A stretch of 16,596 nt of DNA, taken from assembly GCA_016869015.1 (NCBI GenBank), contig VGFB01000017.1, forward strand, positions 1 to 16,596, in the 5' to 3' direction. The DNA comes from Armatimonadota bacterium. GTDB taxonomy: Bacteria > Armatimonadota > Zipacnadia > Zipacnadales > VGFC01. The translations under genes and the position numbers were made by a program. Positions 1-7,300 of the stretch are shown here, piece by piece. The notes under the pieces were generated by a model. That model made no database searches. It saw only the letters and a program-made list of their open reading frames with translations, and had not been told where the DNA came from. Each line of letters starts with the position of its first letter. Within the stretch, counting starts at the first letter, position 1.

Positions 1-223
1 CCAGGCGCGTCTGGTGGAAGAAGACCTTGCCGGGAGACTCGAGCTTGACGGCCACGGCGGTGATCGCCATGACCGGCAGGGCGACGAGGAGGGCCAGAGC
101 GGCGACGACGATGTCCAGCGCCCGCTTCGCGATCCGGTAACCCAGTGGGTCGTCGATCTCGGGAACCGTCGGGACCTCGGGCCGCCGCTGCACCTCGGGC
201 TCTTCGAGTCTCAAGGCAGCCAT
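1..223 (-). CDS. Exopolysaccharide sugar-phosphate transferase (N-terminal part)
   Basis: Partial gene; the 74 N-terminal residues are present and the rest lies beyond the left edge. The start is the ATG at 223-221, preceded by GGAGG with a 7-base spacer. After a charged, proline-rich leader of about 30 residues comes YRIAKRALDIVVAALALLVA and then LPVMAITAVAVKLES, followed by PGKVFFHQTRL. This is the signature N-terminus of the bacterial sugar transferase family (PF02397; WcaJ/WbaP/PglC-like): the KRxxDI entry into a membrane helix, then SPGxxFFxQxR. Such enzymes move a sugar phosphate from a nucleotide sugar onto undecaprenyl phosphate at the inner membrane and so start exopolysaccharide or glycan repeat-unit synthesis. 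The catalytic C-terminal part is not visible, so substrate and subfamily cannot be judged. It is divergent from the oxidoreductase at 512. Confidence 0.85.
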   Translation of the reverse strand, partial: MAALRLEEPEVQRRPEVPTVPEIDDPLGYRIAKRALDIVVAALALLVALPVMAITAVAVKLESPGKVFFHQTRL

Positions 224-511
224 CTGTCGCCCTCCTTCCGTTCCCCCCCAGGATCGGATGTCTTCATCATCCCCGACCTGGGTAGCGGCGCGGTAAGGCG
301 GTCGTAAATCATTGATCACGGTCCTTGGGGAGGGAGGAGGCAATACCAGAAGGCCGGCGGCGGCAACCTCGGAAGCGGCAAGACCGAGGGACCAAGAGGC
401 GAATGCCAAATCCGGTACTGCTCTGCCAATTCACTGCATCAACCAGGGGAACACCCCGCCTGGTGGGAATACCTCATCCAATCCAGGCGAACGTGACGGA
501 GGTCTCATGTG

Positions 512-1507
512 ATGCGCGAGCGACTACGTGTCGTGCAGGTTGGCTGCGGGGGGATTGGCGGCGCGCATCTCGCGCTGCTGCGAGAGCGGGAGGACGTCCA
601 GGTCGTCGGCGCCTGTGACATCGACGCGACGGTCCTGGCGCCCTTGGGCGAGGCCGGCATCCCGACGTTCACCGACCATCGCGCACTGCTGCGGGAGGTC
701 GAGGCGGAGTGCGCCATCGTCTCGCTGCCCCACTACCTCTACGCGGACGTGGTGAACTCCGCGTTGCGGGCCGGGCTGCACGTGTTGAAGGAGAAGCCCT
801 TTGCACGCACGCTCGACGACGCGCGCTCGATGCGGGAGGCCGCCCGGGAGACCGGCCGACTGCTCATGGTCGCCGGGCAGGCGAAGCACTACCCCTCCTT
901 CCGCCGGGCCAGGGCTCTGCTGGATGCCGGGGCGTGCGGGAAGCTCCTGGTCTGCCGCGGCGTCATCACCTACTTCTGGGGCGCTGCGGCGGCCGGTGCC
1001 TGGTCGTGGCGCGGCGAGCACGCCAAGAGCGGCGGCGTAGCCGTGATCGATAGCGGTTGGCACATTCTGGACCTCGTGCACTGGTACTGCGGAGCGCCGA
1101 CGCGGGTGTCGTGCTTCCTGGGCCGCGGGCGCGCGCTGCCGGGGGAGTACGACGTGGACGATCGGGCCGTGCTGATCCTCGAGTTCGAGTCGGGCGCCGT
1201 CGCGGACGTGACCTGCTGCTTCATCACCCAGCCGGGGAACCGACAGGTGGTGCTCCACGGCCTCGAGGGGAGCCTGGATGTGACCGCCGAGCGCCTGATC
1301 CGCAGCGGCGCCGACGGAGTTGCGCAGACCGAGGACTTCAGCGAGGGCAGTCACAGCCTCGCCCCGCAGCTGGACGCCTTCCTCGCGGCGGTGCGCTCAG
1401 GGGAGGTTCCGTCGTCGGCCTCGGAGGAGGCCTATCAGGTGCAGCGCATCATCGACGCAGCCTATCGGTCGGCCCGCTCGGGCCGGGCTGAGGAGCTCAC
1501 GCCGTAA
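512..1507 (+). CDS. Gfo/Idh/MocA family oxidoreductase
   Basis: Encodes 331 residues from the ATG at 512. A GTG at 509 is an equally possible start three bases upstream, since GGAGG at 498-502 serves both. The N-terminal Rossmann fold carries GCGGIG (residues 11-16) for NAD(P) binding. The family signature EKP is at 94-96. The C-terminal alpha/beta domain holds IDSGWHILDLVHW, with D180 and H184 in the positions of the usual catalytic Asp/His pair, so the protein looks active. Family members oxidise or reduce sugars, inositols and their derivatives. The substrate cannot be read from sequence. It stands alone on this strand and converges with the isomerase at 1546-2349. A second, only distantly similar family member lies at 2346-3437. 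Divergence from a polysaccharide sugar transferase suggests, but does not prove, a role in sugar modification. Confidence 0.9.
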   Translation: MRERLRVVQVGCGGIGGAHLALLREREDVQVVGACDIDATVLAPLGEAGIPTFTDHRALLREVEAECAIVSLPHYLYADVVNSALRAGLHVLKEKPFARTLDDARSMREAARETGRLLMVAGQAKHYPSFRRARALLDAGACGKLLVCRGVITYFWGAAAAGAWSWRGEHAKSGGVAVIDSGWHILDLVHWYCGAPTRVSCFLGRGRALPGEYDVDDRAVLILEFESGAVADVTCCFITQPGNRQVVLHGLEGSLDVTAERLIRSGADGVAQTEDFSEGSHSLAPQLDAFLAAVRSGEVPSSASEEAYQVQRIIDAAYRSARSGRAEELTP

Positions 1508-1515
1508 CGCGACGA

Positions 1516-1537
1516 GGGCGCGGCCGGCTCCGCGCTC
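1516..1537. terminator. GC hairpin between convergent genes
   Basis: The 38-base gap between the oxidoreductase stop (1507) and the isomerase stop (1546) contains GCGCGG (1518-1523), a 6-base loop and CCGCGC (1530-1535). The outer bases 1516-1517 and 1536-1537 add one GC and one GU pair. Position between two converging genes suggests a bidirectional terminator. No T-run follows on either strand, so this is a moderate call. Confidence 0.4.
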
Positions 1538-1545
1538 CGGCGGGG

Positions 1546-2349
1546 TCAGGGGGCCTGGAGCCCCAGCAGGTAGGGAATCGCCTCGCGCAGGGCTTCGGCC
1601 GTGCTGATCCCGTAGCGCTCCCGAACCTCGTAGAGCTCCAGCGAGAGCGCAGCCGAGTAGCCCGCATCCCGCAGTCGCCGGAAGAAGCCGGGGAAGTCGA
1701 CCTCGTCGCGGCCGGGGACCGCGAAGTACGTCTCACGCGTCGCGCCGCGCAGATGCACGTGGTACAGCCGCTCGCTCAGCCGCCCGAACGCCTCGTCGAG
1801 GCCGATGTGGTTGTGGAAGAGGAGGCTTGTGTCGAAGGCGACGCCAAGGCGAGGGTCGTTGACCGCCGCGATGAAGTGGGAGGCCTTCTCAAGCGAGTTG
1901 CACACGTCGTTCACGTGCACCTCGAGGGCCAGGCGAACCTCGCCGGAGTGCCGCCGGAAGAGCTCCCTCAGCGATTCGGTCGCGCGGACCGCGGCGTCGG
2001 GCCACGAGCGGCCCTCGCCGACGCTGCCCAGACTGGTGCCGACTACCGGAGCCCCGAGTTGCCCGGCGACGCGCAGGGCCTCCAGCGTGTACGCGACCCC
2101 GGCCTCCTGCGCCTCCCCGTCGGAGGCGCCCAGACCCGGATGGTCGGCTGTCACTGCGACCACGCGGCCCGTCCCGGCGAGACGGCCGATCGCGGACTCG
2201 GCGAAGCCCTCCGGCACCGGCAGGCGCAGGTGGCCGCAGCCGGGCAGTGCGCCGAGGTCGAGGGCTTCGACCCCCAGCGCCGCGGCGTGGTCCAGGACTT
2301 CCTCGAAGGGGTCCCAGGCCCACATGAGCGTGTTCAGGGCGAACCTCAC
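1546..2349 (-). CDS. TIM-barrel sugar phosphate isomerase/epimerase
   Basis: Encodes 267 residues from a GTG at 2349-2347. The start shares four bases (GTGA) with the stop of the upstream oxidoreductase, and AGGAG lies 8 bases upstream, so translation is probably coupled. The protein matches the xylose-isomerase-like TIM-barrel family (AP endonuclease family 2, PF01261). The four expected metal ligands can be placed: E143 (LALE), D173 (AFDTS), H199 (YHVHLRG) and E238 (LSLELY). Length fits the family. Members isomerise or epimerise sugars, keto acids or inositol intermediates using a divalent metal. The pairing with a Gfo/Idh/MocA dehydrogenase and a transporter in one operon is the classic layout for catabolism of inositols or unusual sugars. 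The exact reaction is unknown. Confidence 0.88.
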   Translation of the reverse strand: MRFALNTLMWAWDPFEEVLDHAAALGVEALDLGALPGCGHLRLPVPEGFAESAIGRLAGTGRVVAVTADHPGLGASDGEAQEAGVAYTLEALRVAGQLGAPVVGTSLGSVGEGRSWPDAAVRATESLRELFRRHSGEVRLALEVHVNDVCNSLEKASHFIAAVNDPRLGVAFDTSLLFHNHIGLDEAFGRLSERLYHVHLRGATRETYFAVPGRDEVDFPGFFRRLRDAGYSAALSLELYEVRERYGISTAEALREAIPYLLGLQAP

Positions 2350-3437
2350 GGCACCGTCTCCTGGGAGTAGTCCAGCCGGGCGGGCAGCGCAAGGCAGCCT
2401 GCGACCGCCCGCGCGGCCGCTTCGGCGATGATGAGGTCCTTCAGACTCTCCGTGCCCTCCGTGCGGAAGGGCGCATCCCGCCGGACGCCCTCGGCGAAGT
2501 GCGCGATCTCCCGCGCGAACGCCCAGCCGTACGCCTCGGGGAGCAGCGTGTCGGCGCCGGTGCGGGCGTCGAAGAGCCGCACCCGCGCGGGCTTGTTCAC
2601 GTAGGCGTTCTGTGGAAGGGCCACTTCGACTCGGCCCTCGTCCCCCCAGATCGTCAGCACCTCGTTCCACGCATTGGTCGGGTAATGCGGCCCGTCGACA
2701 CAGAAGGCCTGTGTTTCGAGCGGGTCACCCCACCCCAGGGTGAGGGTTCCGCGAACGGGCCCCTCCGCCGGTTGCGCGGCGAGCACCCAGGTGGGGTCGC
2801 CGATCAGCCAGCGGAGGAGGTTCGTGATGTGGGTGAACATCTCCAGCAGCGACTCGTAGTACGCGCGTTCGCACCCGCCCTCTACCCCCTCGGGGTACTC
2901 GTAGGCCCACGCGGGCGCCGGCTGATCGGACGCGAGGGGCGCGCGAGGCGCCGGCCCGGTCCAGTTGCCTGTGCCGAACAGGTAGGTCGCAAGGCGAGGG
3001 TGTCCGATCCGCCCTTCGGCCAGCGCCGCCTGCGCCTGCTCGCAGCCGGGGTCGTAGCGCTTGTGATGGCCGATCATGAGACGGCGGTCCGCCTCGCGAG
3101 CGGCGGCGATCATCCGCTGTCCGCGGGCGACCGTGGAGGCCATCGGTTTCTCGCACAGGACATGCTTGCCGGCCGCGAGCGCCCGCATCGCGAGGGCGTC
3201 GTGGGCAATGGTCGGTACACAGAGGTCGACGGCCTCAACCTCCGGGTCGGCCAGCAGGCCGTCGACCGCGTCATGCCGGCGAGGGATGTGATGACGCTCC
3301 CCCACGGCCGCCAGCAGGTCGGATCGACTGTCGCAGAGCGCGACGACGGTGACGTTGGGGGCGATCTCTGCGCCCGGAAGGTGCGCGACCTGGCTGATCA
3401 CGCCGGCGCCGACGACGCCCAACCGCAGCGGTTCCAT
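2346..3437 (-). CDS. Gfo/Idh/MocA family oxidoreductase (operon copy)
   Basis: Encodes 363 residues. Its ATG overlaps the stop of the MFS-HEAT gene by one base (TAATG), and its own stop overlaps the isomerase start by four bases, so it is the middle gene of a compact operon. Residues 7-15 (GVVGAGVIS) form the nucleotide-binding loop, with serine in place of the last glycine of GxGxxG. CEKP at 95-98 is the family signature. In the C-terminal domain the usual D-x3-H catalytic pair appears as E199 and H203 (LLEMFTHITNLLRWL), a variant relative to the copy at 512-1507. Expected role is NAD(P)-dependent oxidation or reduction of a sugar or cyclitol imported by the upstream transporter and passed to the downstream isomerase; this is inferred from operon order. 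Confidence 0.9.
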   Translation of the reverse strand: MEPLRLGVVGAGVISQVAHLPGAEIAPNVTVVALCDSRSDLLAAVGERHHIPRRHDAVDGLLADPEVEAVDLCVPTIAHDALAMRALAAGKHVLCEKPMASTVARGQRMIAAAREADRRLMIGHHKRYDPGCEQAQAALAEGRIGHPRLATYLFGTGNWTGPAPRAPLASDQPAPAWAYEYPEGVEGGCERAYYESLLEMFTHITNLLRWLIGDPTWVLAAQPAEGPVRGTLTLGWGDPLETQAFCVDGPHYPTNAWNEVLTIWGDEGRVEVALPQNAYVNKPARVRLFDARTGADTLLPEAYGWAFAREIAHFAEGVRRDAPFRTEGTESLKDLIIAEAAARAVAGCLALPARLDYSQETVP

Positions 3438-5707
3438 TACAGGATCGGCTCCTTCCCGCCGCGGGCGCGGGCGATGTGTCGAGCCAGCGAGGTGAGCGCG
3501 ACCACCACGAACACGACCCCCTCATCGGCGAGCCGGTCGGCGGGCACCTGGTCCACATAGGACCGGATGGCGGCGGCTCCGGCGAGGGCGACCTCGCCGG
3601 CCCGATCGATCGTCGCGACGCGATCCGCCAGAAGGCGGGCGCGATCGGCCATCGCGCCGATGTCATCGTGCTCGATGGCGTGCGCGACCTCCTGGGCAAC
3701 GGCCGCCAGCTCGGTACGCTCACTGGCGCCAAGCCCCGGCGCGCGCCGGAACAGGCGCACGATCCGCTTCATCATCGGCTCGACGAGGGCCGAGCGGTCC
3801 AGCCCCCGCCGCGACACGAGCTGGTAGAAGTGGTTGCGCTCACCGAGGGTCCGGCACACGCCGTTGATGATCTGCATGCGCAGGACGGGGGAATCGAAAT
3901 GGGGCAGGCCCGCGAGACCTCGCGCGACGACCCGCAGGTCTCCCAGGCGCCCGGCGGCATCGACGACAGCGGCGAACGATGCACGGTCCACCGGACCTTC
4001 CAGCGCTCCGACCAGCAGCTCTCCGGCCTCGGGACCGCCGATCTCCGCCAGGGCCATCGCTGCGCTCGCGCGCAGTCGGGGATCGCCCTCCTCAAACGCC
4101 TTCTGCAGGGGGTCGATGACCGTCGGGTCGCCAATCTGCCCCAACGCCTCCGCGGCCTCGGGGCGGATGTCCGAACCCGCGTCGGCCAGCTGTTCCACCA
4201 GCCGGGGCACGGCGTCCTTCGCCCGCGCCTCACCCAGGCCTAGCGCGGCCTCGTGGCGGACCTCCGGACTTACGTCGTCCAGGCTCTCGGCAAGCTTGGC
4301 GACAGCCAGGGGGCTGTGCGAGCGGGCCATGCCGCGGAGGGCCACCGCCCGGGTTCGGCCCTCGCGAGCCAGGTTGTAGAGGATGTAGTTGTAGGCGAGC
4401 CCGAGGAGATTGCCGCGGAACTGGGCCAACACGCCCACCGCAGTCTGCGCCTCGGGCTCGACGAGCAGCTGGGCGAGGAGCAGGGGGACCAGGTAGGCCG
4501 CCGCGGAGGCCAGGAAGACAACCTGCGGCGGGGCGAGGGAGTGACCGAGCAGGTCCCAGCCCTGATCGCCTAGCAGGCGCTTGAGCAGGCCCCCGCCCAT
4601 GGCGCCGGCGAAGGAGCCGAGGGCAGTGCAGCTGGTGATGATCGCGAAGGAGAGGCTGTTATCGCGGCCCGCCGGCACGATCTTGTAGAGTAGCGCGCTG
4701 GCGGCGACCTGAATGCCGGACACCGCGAGCCCGGAGAGGACGCAGGCCATGGGCACCAGGACCGGCCACGTGCCGTCCCCGGCAACGGCCCACATGAAGG
4801 GCACGAGGACCGCTGGGACGATGAGGAGCTTGACGATCGGCTTGCAGCCGTGCCGCTCAGCGAGGGCGCCGAACATGCGATAGCCCAGCAGCATGGCGCC
4901 GAGGCTGAGGTTCGAGTACACGGCGATGCGCGTGTAGCTCAGGTGGAGATAGCGCAGCATGAAGACGCTGTAGAACGGCGAGGCAATGGCCATCGCCAGC
5001 GTCCACATGCCCAGGAACACTGAGAGGAGGGCGAACGGACGGTTCCTGAGGGGGGAGAGGATGCTCCTCCCGTAGCTGGTCGGTTCCTCGGGCTCGACCG
5101 GCGGCATGGGCGTCAGCAACACCATGACGTACCCGCCGAGACCCGTCAGCCATCCGATCGCATACACGAGGATGAACCCGAGCGAGCCTTGAGCGGTGTC
5201 CAGCCATCGGCTGACGACGAACAGATAGGCGACGGAGACCAGCGTCAGCACGAACATCCGGCGGGCGACATAGGTCGCGCGCACGTCCTCGGGGATGACC
5301 GTCGCCATCCAGTTGGCGAACATCGGGTTCACGGTGTTGCCGAGGGTGTAGGCGATGAAGAGCAGAACCGCGACGAAGGGGAACCGGAACTCCGGGGGCA
5401 GGAGCAGGGCGAAGATGATCGAGCTGGCGCAGCAGATGTCAGTCGCGCCGATGATGAAGCAGAGCCTTCGGCGGTCGCGCGCGCGCCGCGTCCAGTAGGC
5501 CGTTACGGCCTGAGTGGCTCCCATGAGGCCGGTGCCGGCGGCGAGGAAGGCGATCTGGGACTCGCTGATGCCCAGCGACAGGGCGTAGCCGGTGAACACC
5601 GATGAGGCGATGAACACGCCGGGACCGTAGATGCTCCACAGCGCGCCGATGAGGATGAAGTGGCGCAGCGCGTGGGCCGCGCGCTGGCGGGACAGTACCT
5701 CTGCCAT
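3437..5707 (-). CDS. MFS transporter with C-terminal HEAT repeats
   Basis: Encodes 756 residues from the ATG at 5707-5705. No strong ribosome site is visible and upstream in-frame GTG codons exist, but MAEVLSRQ starts the recognisable protein. Residues about 15-420 are a major facilitator: alternating hydrophobic segments, with a basic loop YWTRRARDRRR (71-81) at the motif A position. Residues about 447-570 hold roughly four helical HEAT or PBS-lyase-type repeats, such as VRHEAALGLGEARAKDAVPRL, IRPEAAEALGQIGDPTVIDPL and LRASAAMALAEIGGPEAGELL. A helical tail follows. MFS proteins are usually 400-500 residues, so the repeat domain is a genuine extension. It should face the cytoplasm if topology is standard, perhaps as a regulatory or protein-docking module. 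First gene of the operon with the oxidoreductase and isomerase; substrate probably a sugar or cyclitol by context. Confidence 0.85.
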   Translation of the reverse strand: MAEVLSRQRAAHALRHFILIGALWSIYGPGVFIASSVFTGYALSLGISESQIAFLAAGTGLMGATQAVTAYWTRRARDRRRLCFIIGATDICCASSIIFALLLPPEFRFPFVAVLLFIAYTLGNTVNPMFANWMATVIPEDVRATYVARRMFVLTLVSVAYLFVVSRWLDTAQGSLGFILVYAIGWLTGLGGYVMVLLTPMPPVEPEEPTSYGRSILSPLRNRPFALLSVFLGMWTLAMAIASPFYSVFMLRYLHLSYTRIAVYSNLSLGAMLLGYRMFGALAERHGCKPIVKLLIVPAVLVPFMWAVAGDGTWPVLVPMACVLSGLAVSGIQVAASALLYKIVPAGRDNSLSFAIITSCTALGSFAGAMGGGLLKRLLGDQGWDLLGHSLAPPQVVFLASAAAYLVPLLLAQLLVEPEAQTAVGVLAQFRGNLLGLAYNYILYNLAREGRTRAVALRGMARSHSPLAVAKLAESLDDVSPEVRHEAALGLGEARAKDAVPRLVEQLADAGSDIRPEAAEALGQIGDPTVIDPLQKAFEEGDPRLRASAAMALAEIGGPEAGELLVGALEGPVDRASFAAVVDAAGRLGDLRVVARGLAGLPHFDSPVLRMQIINGVCRTLGERNHFYQLVSRRGLDRSALVEPMMKRIVRLFRRAPGLGASERTELAAVAQEVAHAIEHDDIGAMADRARLLADRVATIDRAGEVALAGAAAIRSYVDQVPADRLADEGVVFVVVALTSLARHIARARGGKEPIL

Positions 5708-5854
5708 GACGGCGGTTTCGGGTTTGGGGTCTCCGGTTCCGGGTCGGCACGCACGTTCACTGCCTTCGCGCGTCGCACCTTCGATGGGGCCTGTCGCCGC
5801 GCCATTCCTCACCCTCCGCTTCTCTTCCCTCACTTCTCGCTCTCCGCCGCACCG

Positions 5855-5883
5855 TTGACAATGCGTGTGCCGTGACCTATTAT
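5855..5883 (+). promoter_or_regulatory. Sigma70-type promoter of the Crp/Fnr gene
   Basis: TTGACA at 5855-5860 and TATTAT at 5878-5883 are separated by exactly 17 bases. The -35 is perfect and the -10 has five of six consensus bases, which stands out sharply in GC-rich DNA. Transcription would start near 5890, leaving a leader of about 20 bases before the ATG at 5910, with GGGAGGG as ribosome site. The promoter faces away from the MFS-HEAT operon. Confidence 0.75.
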
Positions 5884-5909
5884 CCGGTGGGCTGGATGGG
5901 AGGGACTGC

Positions 5910-6605
5910 ATGAACCGCGAGAACGTCCCGGTAGGGCCGCCGGCGCCGCCGGCCTCGATTTTCTCCGATCTCGCGAAGGAAGACCTCGAGGCGCTCGTCA
6001 GCACCTTCCGCCGGCGCACATTCGGGCGGGGAGACACGTTGGTCGAGGTGGGCGGTCCCGGCGGCTCGGTGTTCCTGATCGAGTCGGGACGGGTGCGGAT
6101 CAGCCTTCCGGGTTCGGAGAGCCGGGAGGTCACGCTGGCCCACATGGGCCCGGGCGACTGCTTCGGCGAGATGTCGATGCTCGACGGCGAGCCGCGCTCG
6201 GCGACGGTGACGGCGGTGGAGGACACCGTCGTCCTGGAGGGCACGCGAAGCGACTTCCGCCGCAGCCTGGAGAAGAGCCCGCGGATCGCGATGAGCCTGC
6301 TGGTGATGATGAGCCAGCGGCTGCGCGCGGCCAACGACATCATCGAGAGTCTGTCGTTCCTCGACGTGCAGGGCCGCGTCGCCCGATTGCTGCTGGAGAT
6401 CGCTGCGAAGAGCGGCACGGAGACGGCCGAGGGGCTCTCCATCCCCCTGCCCTACACGCGCCAGGAGATGGCGAACCTGGTCAGCACGTCGCGGGAGACG
6501 CTGACCCGGGTCCTCAAGAACTTCGAGCGGCTGCAGTACATCAAGCTGCAGCGTCGGAAGGCCGTCATTCTGAACGCGCCACGCCTCAGACTGAAGACCC
6601 AGTAG
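5910..6605 (+). CDS. Crp/Fnr family transcription regulator
   Basis: Encodes 231 residues from the ATG at 5910, preceded by GGGAGGG; an upstream in-frame ATG at 5865 lies inside the promoter and is rejected. Residues about 15-130 form a cyclic-nucleotide-binding beta roll (GDTLVEVGGPGGSVFLIESG, then GPGDCFGEMSMLDGEPRSATV). A dimerisation helix follows (about 135-160), then a winged helix-turn-helix (about 180-220: TRQEMANLVSTSRETLTRVL). The FGEMSMLDGEPRSATV segment resembles the phosphate-binding cassette of cAMP-binding Crp proteins (FGE...R[ST]A), so cyclic nucleotide binding is plausible. There is no N-terminal cysteine cluster as in Fnr. The SRETxxR recognition helix is Crp-like. Divergent placement suggests it may control the MFS-HEAT operon, but no clear TGTGA-N6-TCACA site is visible in the shared 202-base gap. 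Confidence 0.92.
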   Translation: MNRENVPVGPPAPPASIFSDLAKEDLEALVSTFRRRTFGRGDTLVEVGGPGGSVFLIESGRVRISLPGSESREVTLAHMGPGDCFGEMSMLDGEPRSATVTAVEDTVVLEGTRSDFRRSLEKSPRIAMSLLVMMSQRLRAANDIIESLSFLDVQGRVARLLLEIAAKSGTETAEGLSIPLPYTRQEMANLVSTSRETLTRVLKNFERLQYIKLQRRKAVILNAPRLRLKTQ

Positions 6606-6635
6606 ACTGCGCAAGGCCGAGAGGACGGGGCTCGT

Positions 6636-6650
6636 GGGGCCGGTGGCCCC
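6636..6650 (+). terminator. GC hairpin after the Crp/Fnr gene
   Basis: GGGGCC (6636-6641), triloop GGT, GGCCCC (6645-6650) lies 30 bases past the Crp/Fnr stop, in the 85-base gap before the PAP2 gene. It has no T-run. A nearly identical hairpin follows AmrS at 16051-16069. It may attenuate or end transcription, or protect the 3' end of the mRNA. Confidence 0.35.
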
Positions 6651-6690
6651 TCGGGCGCGTCCCGGTCCCGCCCCCCGAGGAGGTCGAACG

Positions 6691-7290
6691 ATGTCGGCTC
6701 TGGCCCTGGTCTTGATGGCCGCCCTGGCGCTCGCCTCACACCCCGTTCGCGCTGACGCGGCGGAGGAGAGCGCGGCGGCCATCAGCGACGGCTCGTACTG
6801 GATCGTGCGAGCGCTGCCGCCGGCCTTGACCCTCTTCGGAGGCGAGACGGAGGAGCGGATCGGACGGCGGATGCTGGATGCCGGGATCGCGGCGGGGTTG
6901 GCGGCCGAAGGGCTGAAGCGCCTGACCAAGCAAGGCCGGCCCAACGATCCCCAAGCGACGGACGGCTTCCCCAGCGGGCATGCCACCGCGGCCTGGGCTC
7001 TGGCCGAGGCGGCGGGAACCGAGGACCCCGACCTGCGGCCGTACACCTACGCCTTCGCCACCGCAGTCACTTGGTCGCGAGTGGAACTGGACCAGCACAG
7101 TGTCTGGCAGGCCGTGGCCGGGGCAGCTCTGGGCTACGGCGTGGCGAGGGTGTCGGCAGGCTCGCGCCGGGGCGTCCTCGGGGGTCTGTTCGTGGAGGGC
7201 GACAACCCCGCGGCCTTCGCCGCCCAGCCGGCGCCGACGTCTGCGACGTTCCGTCGACCGACGATCACGCTCTGGGAGACGCAGTGGTAG
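6691..7290 (+). CDS. Secreted PAP2-family phosphatase
   Basis: Encodes 199 residues from the ATG at 6691, preceded by GAGGAGG with a 7-base spacer. Residues 1-21 are a signal peptide or anchor (hydrophobic LALVLMAALALA, then VRA before D22). The three-part PAP2 acid phosphatase signature is present: K76-x6-R83-P84, P94-SGH97, and S129-R130-x5-H136-x3. The last position, normally Asp, is Gln140. H97 and H136 are the expected acid/base and nucleophile. PAP2 enzymes remove phosphate from lipid phosphates such as undecaprenyl pyrophosphate or phosphatidate at the outer face of the membrane. The protein lacks the five or six membrane helices of typical lipid PAP2 enzymes, so it is probably a periplasmic or loosely anchored form. 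It lies 85 bases after the Crp/Fnr gene on the same strand and may be co-transcribed. Confidence 0.82.
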   Translation: MSALALVLMAALALASHPVRADAAEESAAAISDGSYWIVRALPPALTLFGGETEERIGRRMLDAGIAAGLAAEGLKRLTKQGRPNDPQATDGFPSGHATAAWALAEAAGTEDPDLRPYTYAFATAVTWSRVELDQHSVWQAVAGAALGYGVARVSAGSRRGVLGGLFVEGDNPAAFAAQPAPTSATFRRPTITLWETQW

Positions 7291-7300
7291 GGCGGATGCC

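Noticed and set aside
303..319. GTAAATCATTGATCAC resembling a Crp/Fnr binding site
   Set aside because: Half-site spacing fits neither Crp (N6) nor Fnr (N4) consensus.
5708..6442. Minus-strand open frame extending the MFS protein by 245 residues
   Set aside because: Most of the extension is antisense to the Crp/Fnr gene and crosses its promoter; composition is Ser/Arg-rich and unlike a protein domain.
5880..7046. 388-residue minus-strand open frame
   Set aside because: It is antisense to the Crp/Fnr and PAP2 genes and its composition is typical of shadow frames.
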